The notes under the pieces are model-generated. The model made no database searches. It was not told the origin of the DNA and was given only the letters and a program-made list of their open reading frames with translations. A program made the position numbers and the translations under genes. Of a stretch of 24,509 nucleotides of DNA, positions 1 through 7,319 are shown in pieces; the first letter of the stretch is position 1; every line of letters starts with the position of its first letter. The stretch is from Bacteroidota bacterium (GTDB taxonomy: Bacteria > Bacteroidota > Bacteroidia > Bacteroidales > VadinHA17): the NCBI GenBank assembly GCA_030613125.1, contig JAUWMO010000008.1, positions 1 to 24,509 on the forward strand, written 5' to 3'.

Positions 1-43
1 CCATGATGGAACTTATGGACTGATTCTTACTGATCGGTATTGA
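1..43 (+). CDS. Possible 3' end of a gene entering from the left
   Basis: The frame starting at base 2 is open from the window edge and reads HDGTYGLILTDRY before a TGA at 41-43. The residues look like ordinary protein, but 13 codons are too few to assign a family or to exclude chance. No other gene explains this edge. Confidence 0.3.
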   Translation, partial: HDGTYGLILTDRY

Positions 44-179
44 AAAGTCACCTCATTGTCTCACCTAATAAGAAGTACCTGAATAAAACACATATAAATA
101 ACTGAAATACACGCATATTAAAATTTAGTGAATATCCCTCCTTTAGTGACCGGAATGTAATGTGAGTATTTTGGACTGC

Positions 180-353
180 GAAAGTTGAGTCCCCTACGAA
201 AAGTATTAAACTACGAATTTTGCCACTAAGACACTAAGACACCAAGATTCACAAAGAAAAGAAATCCAGAACCTTAAGCTTAGTGTTTCTTTGTGCCTTT
301 GAGTCTTTGTGGCGAGAAAGTTACTTTTCGGAGTGGGCTCAAAGTTCAACTTC
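180..353. repeat. MITE-like imperfect inverted repeat
   Basis: The left arm (180-256) and right arm (279-353) are imperfect reverse complements. The outer parts share a CGAAAAGTA / TACTTTTCG core with flanking GAGTC/GGCTC-like sequence. The inner parts run from GCCAC (222-226) against GTGGC (309-313) through short purine-rich units of the type CTAAGACAC. The centre is about 22 bp. There is no ORF. Bases 309-353 match 11483-11527 in about 35 of 45 positions, so this is a dispersed family and not a unique hairpin. It lies downstream of the anti-sigma-like gene, where it could also stop transcription. The rest of 44-369 shows nothing gene-like. Confidence 0.6.
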
Positions 354-369
354 AAAATAAAGCAATAAG

Positions 370-804
370 CTATCTTAATCCTTCAAGTTTCTGATGGATA
401 AAATAATGAATAGTACCAATCCCAAAAACAGCAACAAGCGATAATATTATTTCAGAGGAAAGTAATATCTCAACTACCTGTTTTGTTAATTCCGGCACCC
501 ATTCAGCATATTTTCCAAGTTCAACAACTTCTGTTATTTTATGAAAAATGCCGCCACCTGCAGTTGAGGAAGAGTATAATCCGGAAATAACAAGCATTAC
601 AATAACGATGAAGCTAATTAAGCCCCATATCCATTTGGGAATTACAGGAGTATAACTTAATTGTTTTATTTGTATCTCACTTTCGATCCTTTCAATCAGG
701 TTCTGCGTAAAATCAGCCGGAGCCCGATCTTTTCCTGCCTTTAAAAAAACATCTTTGATATTTTCATCTACTTTTTGAACAGAAGAATTATTTTTTGAAA
801 CCAT
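370..804 (-). CDS. Small membrane protein, probable anti-sigma partner
   Basis: This 144-residue protein has a polar N-terminal half containing a short APADFTQ..IERIE segment. That type of segment is common in small proteins encoded directly after ECF sigma genes in Bacteroidetes. Two hydrophobic segments follow, at about residues 57-80 and 110-133. The gene begins 5 bp after the stop codon of the sigma gene on the same strand, so the two are almost certainly co-transcribed. The role inferred from this context is membrane tethering or control of the sigma factor. No zinc-finger anti-sigma motif (HxxxCxxC) is visible, so the functional call rests on position and topology. Confidence 0.6.
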   Translation of the reverse strand: MVSKNNSSVQKVDENIKDVFLKAGKDRAPADFTQNLIERIESEIQIKQLSYTPVIPKWIWGLISFIVIVMLVISGLYSSSTAGGGIFHKITEVVELGKYAEWVPELTKQVVEILLSSEIILSLVAVFGIGTIHYFIHQKLEGLR

Positions 805-809
805 AACTT

Positions 810-1391
810 TTAATATTTCTCACTGTTAACCATTTCATTTTTACTTTCCTTAATTAATTCAGCATGAAGCTTATTCCTTATTCTAAACAACCTGGTTTTT
901 ACATTTGACTGAGATATTGAGATAACTGAAGAAATTTCCTCTACAGGGCATCCGTCATAATAATACAACATTATTATAGTCCTGTCTGATTCATTTAATT
1001 TTAAAAGTACTTTGTTAAGCTCCCTTTTTTGTTCTTCCCTTTCTTCCCAATCAGACTCACTTTCAATAAAATTGATTCCGGATTCTGTATTTTCCAGATC
1101 CTCAAACGAAACAATCCTGTTCTTTTTCTTCCTTAATCTTGAGATACATTCGTTGTAAGTGATCCTGTATAACCATGTAGAGAATTTTGACTTCCTCTGA
1201 AATTTCGGAATAGCATGAAATGCTTTTAAAAAAGCATCCTGGGCAGTTTCTTCTGCTTCTTCCCTGTTCCTGATAAGTCCTATTGCCAATGTGAAGACCA
1301 TATCCTTATACTTATCTACAAGAGACGCAAAGGCCCGGGTCTGCCCGGCCAGCACTTGCTCAACAATAAAAATATCATTCTCCGTTGTCAT
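810..1391 (-). CDS. RNA polymerase sigma factor, ECF (sigma-70) family
   Basis: The protein has about 193 residues, the usual size for a group 4 sigma factor. Region 2 is seen in the first 95 residues (FASLVDKYKDMVFTLA, then EEAEETAQDAFLKAF and FSTWLYRITYNECISRLR, which contacts the -10 element). A linker of acidic residues follows. Region 4 lies at about 125-180, with the helix-turn-helix reading PVEEISSVISISQSNVKTRLFRIRNKL. The start chosen is ATG at 1389-1391; a GTG immediately upstream (1392-1394) is possible but less likely. A purine-rich AAAGAAG precedes the start. The membrane protein gene downstream is the likely regulator. The target regulon cannot be read from this window. Confidence 0.93.
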   Translation of the reverse strand: MTTENDIFIVEQVLAGQTRAFASLVDKYKDMVFTLAIGLIRNREEAEETAQDAFLKAFHAIPKFQRKSKFSTWLYRITYNECISRLRKKKNRIVSFEDLENTESGINFIESESDWEEREEQKRELNKVLLKLNESDRTIIMLYYYDGCPVEEISSVISISQSNVKTRLFRIRNKLHAELIKESKNEMVNSEKY

Positions 1392-1565
1392 CACTTCTTT
1401 GACGTAAAGATGTTCCAGTGGTTACATTTCCATTCGAAGTTATAAAAACTTTAATAATAATATTGAAGCAACAGTTAATATAAATATTCAAAAAATTGTA
1501 ACCGAAAAGATTTTCCCTCGTCAAAAAAGCAAACGAATTAATTATTCACTTAAAAACTATGAATT

Positions 1566-1904
1566 ATGGAAGATTTTTTAATTGTCCTGGTAATTTTCGG
1601 TACACTTTTCGGTATAATGTATGTTTACTTAACTGTACGAAACAAAGAAAGGCTTGCTCTTATTGAAAAAGGGGCTGATGCTAAATTATTTAAATCTGAA
1701 ACGAAATACAGTTGGAAAAACTTTGCACTTTCATCAGGCATGTTTTTAGTAGGTGTTGCCCTTGGAGTTATTGTGGCAGGAATAATTGAAGCAACAACAA
1801 CCATTGATAATGAGGTTGCATATCCTTCAATGATTTTTCTGTTTGCAGGCCTAAGCCTTATATTCTATTTTTTCCTTGCCAGGAAACTTAAAAATGGTAA
1901 ATAA
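1566..1904 (+). CDS. Small membrane protein, DUF6249-like
   Basis: The protein has 112 residues with a hydrophobic N-terminus (about 3-24), then a polar segment containing RNKERLALIEKGADA. Two further hydrophobic segments follow, at about residues 54-75 and 87-104. The ERLALIEKG signature after the first helix resembles the DUF6249 family of small Bacteroidetes membrane proteins, which are often found beside ECF sigma genes. The gene is divergent from the sigma operon, with 171 bp between the starts. Molecular function is unknown. The assignment to DUF6249 is from memory of the motif. Confidence 0.7.
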   Translation: MEDFLIVLVIFGTLFGIMYVYLTVRNKERLALIEKGADAKLFKSETKYSWKNFALSSGMFLVGVALGVIVAGIIEATTTIDNEVAYPSMIFLFAGLSLIFYFFLARKLKNGK

Positions 1905-1928
1905 TAATCATTGCTGGCAGAATAAAAT

Positions 1929-1975
1929 AAAACCAGGGTAGCAACATGGACTGTTTGCTACACTGGTTTTTAATT
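1929..1975 (+). terminator. Intrinsic terminator after the DUF6249-like gene
   Basis: Bases 1929-1944 (AAAACCAGGGTAGCAA) and 1955-1970 (TTGCTACACTGGTTTT) pair at 15 of 16 positions around a 10-nt loop, and the stem runs into a T-rich tail. The hairpin begins 24 bp after the stop codon. Because the arms begin with A and end with T runs, it may also work for transcription from the right. Confidence 0.8.
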
Positions 1976-2038
1976 GTAAAGTGATTATTTGAATCACCAA
2001 CGGTTTTGAATAACTGTAGTCAACTCTCCGGAAATTTT

Positions 2039-3343
2039 TTACTGCCCACGATAATATCTTATCATTTTAATAATAGCCTCCTGACATACCGGACAAAAAC
2101 CTTTTGCACTGTTACTTTTCATTCTGCAATCAAGGTAAGGCCTGTATACTCCCTTTGCAACATATCCCCCACCCTCAAATACTCCAACAACATCTGAATA
2201 ATCCCCGGAATTTGGGGTAGGTACCGGGATTCCTTTTTTTACCATACTTTTCCATTTTGATCCAAAATCTACCAACGTGGTAATATTTGGTTCCCATGGT
2301 TCTTCTGAAAGATCGTAAAATTCATTGTAAGCCACGTCAGAGGTATAGTATTCATCGGCCAATCCGGCAAATCCATGTCCGAGCTCATGCACCAGAACAA
2401 TAGGTGAAAGGTCATTATCACTGGTGCTGGCAGTATAATGATTATATATTCCGCCTCCGCCATAACGATCAGTATTAATTAATACAATGATATGATCATA
2501 TGGCACAATCCCTGCAATATCACATATAGATTTCATATCGGAACTGGTAAGATATCGGGAAATGTCAAAAGTGTAATATGAAAAATTCATAACTGTATTC
2601 CTGTAAATGCCTTCTCCCGGAATATCAGTTCCTGATTCCCGGGAGGGAGATTCTACAGCCCATATATTGAAATCTTCATAAAATGCATTAAAAGGAACAG
2701 TTGATAATAATTCCCCTGAAAGCCGTTTCACATCTTCCCTGAATGCCTGCATCTCTTCCATAGTATATCCCTCAGGCAGGAATACCAGATCAATATGATT
2801 CACCGGATCACCGGAATATTTCACTTTATTCACTTTATATTTACAGGGTTTCTCATCCCTGATAAAATAATTTCCGGGATTTACATATGTTTCCAATAGA
2901 ATCCTGTTCTTATTTTTCTCCCCCCTCTTTAAAAACCTTACAAAAACCGATTTCCTGGGATATGGAATCCTTGTTACCTGATAAAATGAACGTGTGGTGT
3001 TTCTGGCCTCATCAGTTGTTTGCCATTCCTGGAACAAGGTGCTAAAACCCCTTGAATATATCAGTTTACCTGAAACTGAATCAAGAACTTCAATACGGAA
3101 CTCCCCATAATCTAATGGATCTGTCAGGTTATTTACCGGCCCGCCCCAAAATGGTTCCCTTTTTAATTGTTCCAGACCAATTGCAGTCTTATTTGCATCT
3201 CCCATAAGATAATAATCAATCCTAAGAGAACCTGAACTGAAAAATCTCTCATACTGGATCTGAGCGCTCAGAATGCATGAGAACATGAAGCTTAGAATAA
3301 AAACATTAAAAACAGGTTTGCTAATAAATTTTATGTGTCTCAT
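2039..3343 (-). CDS. Secreted zinc metallopeptidase, M64 (IgA peptidase) family
   Basis: The protein has 434 residues. A signal peptide covers about residues 1-27, with hydrophobic VFNVFILSFMFSCILSA before the cleavage region. An N-terminal beta-rich domain (about 30-160) matches the arrangement of the M64 N-terminal domain. The catalytic domain contains HELGHGFAGLADEYY at about 319-333: His319, Glu320 and His323 form HExxH, and Asp330 is the likely third ligand in the HExxHxxGxxD pattern. A cysteine pair follows near the C-terminus (CRMKS and FCPVC). M64 includes a clostridial IgA protease, but most Bacteroidetes members have unknown substrates, so cleavage of IgA should not be assumed. The gene stands alone and is divergent from the channel gene. 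Confidence 0.88.
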   Translation of the reverse strand: MRHIKFISKPVFNVFILSFMFSCILSAQIQYERFFSSGSLRIDYYLMGDANKTAIGLEQLKREPFWGGPVNNLTDPLDYGEFRIEVLDSVSGKLIYSRGFSTLFQEWQTTDEARNTTRSFYQVTRIPYPRKSVFVRFLKRGEKNKNRILLETYVNPGNYFIRDEKPCKYKVNKVKYSGDPVNHIDLVFLPEGYTMEEMQAFREDVKRLSGELLSTVPFNAFYEDFNIWAVESPSRESGTDIPGEGIYRNTVMNFSYYTFDISRYLTSSDMKSICDIAGIVPYDHIIVLINTDRYGGGGIYNHYTASTSDNDLSPIVLVHELGHGFAGLADEYYTSDVAYNEFYDLSEEPWEPNITTLVDFGSKWKSMVKKGIPVPTPNSGDYSDVVGVFEGGGYVAKGVYRPYLDCRMKSNSAKGFCPVCQEAIIKMIRYYRGQ

Positions 3344-3370
3344 GTGTTTAAAGCTTTATTTAAAGTTCTG

Positions 3371-3388
3371 AATGTTAATTATAACATT
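3371..3388. promoter_or_regulatory. Inverted repeat upstream of the M64 gene, possible operator
   Basis: AATGTTA (3371-3377) and TAACATT (3382-3388) form a perfect 7-bp inverted repeat around ATTA, 28 bp upstream of the M64 start codon. The size and AT-rich dyad would suit a dimeric regulator, but AT-rich dyads also arise by chance here. Confidence 0.25.
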
Positions 3389-3480
3389 CCTGCTTTACTC
3401 CAGGCCTGATTAAGGTTTGGATATCTGTTGTATCTGCAGGTTTTATGATGAATAAAGTTAGGGATTAATTATTATCATAT

Positions 3481-3488
3481 TAAATTTG
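3481..3488 (+). promoter_or_regulatory. Candidate -7 box for the mechanosensitive channel gene
   Basis: TAAATTTG matches the Bacteroidetes -7 consensus TAnnTTTG and lies 30 bp before the ATG at 3519. No convincing TTTG -33 element is seen at the expected distance, so the call rests on the -7 box alone. Confidence 0.35.
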
Positions 3489-3518
3489 TTTTAAATTTTT
3501 AAATTAACATGATAACTT

Positions 3519-4760
3519 ATGGACTTCAAAATTATTGACTGGTTAATTTCACTTGGATTTTCTGATAGTTTGGCTATTCTGACCAAAACTATAATTTATA
3601 TTATAGTATTTGTTTTTCTAAGTTACCTTGCAAATTTTATTACCCGGAAAGTTATTATAAGAGTAATTACAGCCATCATCCAAAAAACAAAAAATAACTG
3701 GGATGATATTTTCTTACAAAACAAGGTTCTTAACAAGCTTTCTCATCTGGTACCAGCTCTGATCATCTACTATTCTGCCGAACTGGTGTTCAGGGATTAT
3801 CCTCAATGGATACCAATAATACAAGATTTTGCATATATCTATATCATTATAATTTCGATGATGGTTCTGAATTCCGCCATCATGGCATTTCATGCAGTTT
3901 ATAATACACTTCCAGTTTCCAAAGACCGGCATATTAAGGGTTATGTTCAAGTAGTGCAGATTGTTGTGATATTTATTGGTTTAATGCTGATTATTTCAGT
4001 CCTTTTTAATACAAATCTGAGTAAACTTTTCACAGGACTTGGCGCTCTTGCAGCTGTTCTGATGCTAATTTTTAAAGATACCATTTTAGGTTTTGTAGCA
4101 AGTATCCAGTTGTCAGCCAATAGAATGGTAAAGCCGGGTGATTGGATTGCTATGCCTTCAAAAAAAGCTGATGGAACTGTTCTTGAGATCAACCTGAACA
4201 CAGTAAAAGTTCAGAACTGGGATAAAACCATAAGTACAATTCCTACCTATGCTCTGGTTTCAGAATCATTTCAGAACTGGAGAGGAATGGAGGAATCAGG
4301 GGGCAGAAGGATAAAAAGATCTGTAAATATTGATATGACCAGTATAAAATTCTGCACAGCGGAGATGATCAGTAAATTCAGAAAGATCTATCTTTTAAAA
4401 GACTATATAGAAAGCCGGGAAAAAGAAATTAATGAATACAATAAAGAGCATAAAGTTAATCCTTCAGTTGTTGTCAATGGAAGGAAAATGACAAATATAG
4501 GTACCTTCAGGAAATATGTTGAAGAATACCTGACTGCGCACCCTCTTGTTCATAATGATATGACATTTTTAATACGTCAGCTTCAACCTAATGATAATGG
4601 CTTGCCGATTGAGATTTACGTTTTCAGTAAGGATCAGAAATGGGCTAATTATGAAGCTATTCAGGCTGACATCTTCGATCACATCCTTGCTGTGATCCCT
4701 GAATTTGAACTGAAAGTATTTCAGAATCCTACCGGAGCTGATTTTGCCAGCTGGAAATAG
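3519..4760 (+). CDS. ybdG: Mechanosensitive ion channel, MscS superfamily (YbdG/MscM type)
   Basis: The 413-residue length fits the E. coli YbdG class. Hydrophobic segments lie at about residues 23-40, 77-92, 100-123 and 142-163. The pore-lining helix follows at about 167-190 (FTGLGALAAVLMLIFKD, then TILGFVASIQLSANRMVKPGDWI). The cytoplasmic beta domain contains DGTVLEINLNTVKVQNWD, TISTIPTYALVSESFQNW and GGRRIKRS. The C-terminal segments RKMTNIGTFRKYVEEYL, RQLQPNDNGLPIEIY and QADIFDHI closely resemble what I recall of E. coli YbdG, more than short MscS. The predicted role is an inner-membrane channel that opens under membrane tension and releases solutes during hypo-osmotic shock. It is a single-gene unit. 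The symbol is by similarity. Confidence 0.9.
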   Translation: MDFKIIDWLISLGFSDSLAILTKTIIYIIVFVFLSYLANFITRKVIIRVITAIIQKTKNNWDDIFLQNKVLNKLSHLVPALIIYYSAELVFRDYPQWIPIIQDFAYIYIIIISMMVLNSAIMAFHAVYNTLPVSKDRHIKGYVQVVQIVVIFIGLMLIISVLFNTNLSKLFTGLGALAAVLMLIFKDTILGFVASIQLSANRMVKPGDWIAMPSKKADGTVLEINLNTVKVQNWDKTISTIPTYALVSESFQNWRGMEESGGRRIKRSVNIDMTSIKFCTAEMISKFRKIYLLKDYIESREKEINEYNKEHKVNPSVVVNGRKMTNIGTFRKYVEEYLTAHPLVHNDMTFLIRQLQPNDNGLPIEIYVFSKDQKWANYEAIQADIFDHILAVIPEFELKVFQNPTGADFASWK

Positions 4761-4862
4761 ACCGGAAACAGTATTTTAATATTATTTCAGGCTGACTTAA
4801 TTAGGGACATTCGCTAAAAAGAAACAGCATAACTGAAATTAACTTCCGAAATAGTGAATGGT

Positions 4863-4959
4863 GGATTGTTGAATTGTTGAACTGATGAATTGTTGAACTG
4901 TTGAACTGGTGAATTGTTGAATTGCGGATTGTGAACTGCGGACTGTGGACTGCGGATTG
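4863..4959. repeat. Degenerate tandem repeat, about 8-bp period
   Basis: About twelve imperfect copies of an AAYTGTTG-type octamer run together, and the later copies shift to AACTGCGG and ACTGTGG. It lies between the convergent ybdG-like and rlmB genes and has no ORF. It accounts for most of the gap 4761-5002, where I see no clear terminator. Confidence 0.65.
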
Positions 4960-5002
4960 AAACTTCTTACCAGGTATTTGTCATATTCATGTACTCATAG
5001 AC

Positions 5003-5776
5003 TCAACATGGGTTCCAGCGTCTTTGCCTTACTATTTCATACATAAGGACGGCCGCTGCAACAGAAACATTCAATGAGTTCACCTTACCCATTAAAGGAA
5101 TTTTAACTTTGGTATCAGCCAGGTGTAAGATTTTGTCTGAAATTCCCTTTTCCTCTGATCCAAAAACTAAAGTGATTGGACCATTCAGGTCAGTTTCATG
5201 GTACAGGTATTCTCCTTTCTCGCATGCAGCAATTATCTTTAATCCGGATTCTTTTAAGAAAATTATAGAGTCAACAAGATCTCTGGTCCTGCAAACAGGG
5301 AGTATATGCAGAGCTCCGGAAGAGGTTTTAATGGCATCTTCATTTATTTGGGCAGATCCTTTTTCAGGAAAAATCAATCCATTCACTCCGGTGCATTCTG
5401 CAGTCCTGGCAATTGCTCCCATATTTCTAACATCTGTGATCCCGTCTAAAGCAATAATAAAAGGAACTTTTCCTTTCTCAAACAATCCTGGTACCAGGTT
5501 TTCAATATTGCTGTATTCAATAAGCGATAGAAAAGCTATAACGCCCTGGTGATTTTTCCTGGATATTCTTTGGAGTTTTTCATTTGGGACCAACTGAAAA
5601 GGAATTCTTTTATCCTTAAGGAGCCTTATCAAATCCCTGCTTCTGTCATTATACAACTCTTTCCGTACGTATACTTTTTCAATCTCCTTACCGGATAAAA
5701 CCGCTTCAATTACGGAATGCAGGCCATATATTATTTGAATTTTTTGCTCCCTGTCCCTTTGAGCTTTGTCATTCAT
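5003..5776 (-). CDS. rlmB: 23S rRNA 2'-O-methyltransferase, RlmB/TrmH (SpoU) family
   Basis: The protein has 257 residues. An N-terminal L30e-like substrate-binding domain (about 14-95) begins IYGLHSVIEAVLSGKEIEKVYV and ends HQGVIAFLS. The SPOUT methylase domain (about 105-250) carries three motifs: DGITDVRNMGAIARTAE, LVFGSEEKGIS and IPLMGKVNSLNVSVAAAVLMYE. These form the knotted SAM-binding site. The predicted reaction is 2'-O-methylation of a guanosine in 23S rRNA (G2251 in E. coli). Other SpoU members modify other RNA sites, so the exact nucleotide is inferred. The start codon lies within the last codons of the lipoprotein gene in an ATGAATGA overlap, so translation is probably coupled. 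Confidence 0.88.
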   Translation of the reverse strand: MNDKAQRDREQKIQIIYGLHSVIEAVLSGKEIEKVYVRKELYNDRSRDLIRLLKDKRIPFQLVPNEKLQRISRKNHQGVIAFLSLIEYSNIENLVPGLFEKGKVPFIIALDGITDVRNMGAIARTAECTGVNGLIFPEKGSAQINEDAIKTSSGALHILPVCRTRDLVDSIIFLKESGLKIIAACEKGEYLYHETDLNGPITLVFGSEEKGISDKILHLADTKVKIPLMGKVNSLNVSVAAAVLMYEIVRQRRWNPC

Positions 5777-7049
5777 TTTTTACAATAAAAATATTCCCTT
5801 GTCGCCATGACCTAACAGCCTGTCCCCATCTGGATGTTAAATCAGCAGTGCGTTGAAGTCTGTAAACGTTCTGTGAAAACGGACTATCCATTTTCCGGAA
5901 TGTGAATTGGATCTTATTGTCACTAAACTCTTTACCATATACCCATCGCTCTTCAGCAGGAGTTTTATATAAACTGCCCGGCGGACCATAAATAATATAA
6001 ATCATGCCCCGGTCGGTTCTCCACCCTTCTTTGAAGGATGTAAAATAATAATTTGCATATAATACACGATTATAATATATCCGTATTAATTCTTTTGCCC
6101 TGTCAATATCCCCTGCCGCTTCAAGCCAGTAATTATCTACAGCAAGTTTTGCACTTTCCTGTTTTTTCATTTTCCTCATCTCATTATCAGAAAGCAGGTA
6201 AATTAACGGATCTACCAGTTGCTCCGGTGTTTTTACCGATGGATAGTGCTCGCCCAGGTAATAAATATTACAACCCGACCTATCTTCAGGGTCAATTACG
6301 TATTGATATATCCCCTTTCGATTTATTCTTATGCCGACAGTATCCCAATAGGGCATTATCCATACGCTGTCTGGTTCATCCAAAGTAAAAGGGGTAGGGA
6401 TTAACAGGTTTGGTGAATATGGAATTCTAATATCCGGTTTATAGTATCTTACATAAAGTGTATCGAATGTTTTCCTGGAAAAATATACATCGAACATCAT
6501 ATTACTGTCAATAACCGGATTAAATATCATACTTCTCGAAAGATGGTCAAGCACCAAAAAATTCTGTGAATTTGTTTCTGATGAACGATCAACTGAAATA
6601 AATGATTGAACAGCGCTCCGCCTTAACCGATCCATGATCACAACTTCAATAATATATTTTTTTAATGGTTCTGTTTTTAGTGTAATATTGGTCACAAACT
6701 CCTTTTTAAGGCCTTCTAATCGTAACGGAAACTCTAGTGAAGCTGAGTCAACCATCAACCGGCCTCTTCCAATTTCAAATGATCTGTATTTTATGCTTAA
6801 CCATGCCTGGTAGGTGCCTTTATCATTTGCCTGATTAAACAGAAGCTCCACAGGATAAACTTTAACCATTAAATTTGTAGTAGAATCAGAATTATGATAA
6901 ACCAGGAAACGTGGATGTAAAGAGGAAGCCCCGGGTTTATACAGATAGGAAAGGTTTTGACCGGAACTAATCTGGGGATTATATGTTTTACATGTCAGTA
7001 AAAAAAATACTGAAAACAGGCCAAATACAATTGTGATCCGGTTTTTCAT
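5769..7049 (-). CDS. GWxTD-domain lipoprotein
   Basis: The protein has 426 residues. It begins with a lipoprotein signal peptide with lipobox LLTC (Cys20), so the mature protein should be membrane-anchored outside the cytoplasm. The middle part is beta-rich and unassigned. The C-terminal part contains FTSFKEGWRTDRGMIYIIYG followed by PPG and RWVYGKEF, which is the GWxTD domain widespread in Bacteroidetes and Chlorobi. The biochemical function of this family is not established to my knowledge. The stop overlaps the rlmB start by 8 bp, so the two form an operon, although no shared function is obvious. Confidence 0.85.
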   Translation of the reverse strand: MKNRITIVFGLFSVFFLLTCKTYNPQISSGQNLSYLYKPGASSLHPRFLVYHNSDSTTNLMVKVYPVELLFNQANDKGTYQAWLSIKYRSFEIGRGRLMVDSASLEFPLRLEGLKKEFVTNITLKTEPLKKYIIEVVIMDRLRRSAVQSFISVDRSSETNSQNFLVLDHLSRSMIFNPVIDSNMMFDVYFSRKTFDTLYVRYYKPDIRIPYSPNLLIPTPFTLDEPDSVWIMPYWDTVGIRINRKGIYQYVIDPEDRSGCNIYYLGEHYPSVKTPEQLVDPLIYLLSDNEMRKMKKQESAKLAVDNYWLEAAGDIDRAKELIRIYYNRVLYANYYFTSFKEGWRTDRGMIYIIYGPPGSLYKTPAEERWVYGKEFSDNKIQFTFRKMDSPFSQNVYRLQRTADLTSRWGQAVRSWRQGNIFIVKNE

Positions 7050-7192
7050 ACAAAACTCTTCTTTCAGTCTTTACAAATTAAAGATATATAAAGTTTTTTG
7101 ACAAATAATTATTCTTCTTCTAAATGACAATATTTTTACAAAACTTATGCCATAAAAGCAGTTAACCCGGAAAATTACCTGACGGTGATATC

Positions 7193-7253
7193 GCCCCACT
7201 TACAGCGGGGCTAAGTTCATAAATTTTCTACAGCCTGTCCCGAGTATCGGGAC
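7193..7253. repeat. Pair of GC-rich hairpins between saccharopine dehydrogenase and GWxTD genes
   Basis: GCCCC (7193-7197) pairs with GGGGC (7207-7211), and GTCCCGA (7237-7243) pairs with TCGGGAC (7247-7253) around a 3-nt loop. They lie downstream of the minus-strand dehydrogenase gene and upstream of the GWxTD gene in a 270-bp gap. They could terminate or attenuate leftward transcription, but no strong T run follows on either strand. The rest of 7050-7319 shows nothing clear. Confidence 0.45.
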
Positions 7254-7319
7254 TAAATCGGGGGCTCACTCTTTGCTTCCCTTTGGCCACCATACATTGG
7301 TTAAAAAATATTGACCGGA

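Noticed and set aside
222..313. CRISPR-like array, because of repeated short units such as CTAAGACAC
   Set aside because: The units are short, irregular and without spacers, and the two halves are reverse complements of each other, which fits an inverted-repeat element.
4863..4959. Replication-origin iterons
   Set aside because: The units are too short and degenerate, and no initiator gene or DnaA-box cluster is nearby.
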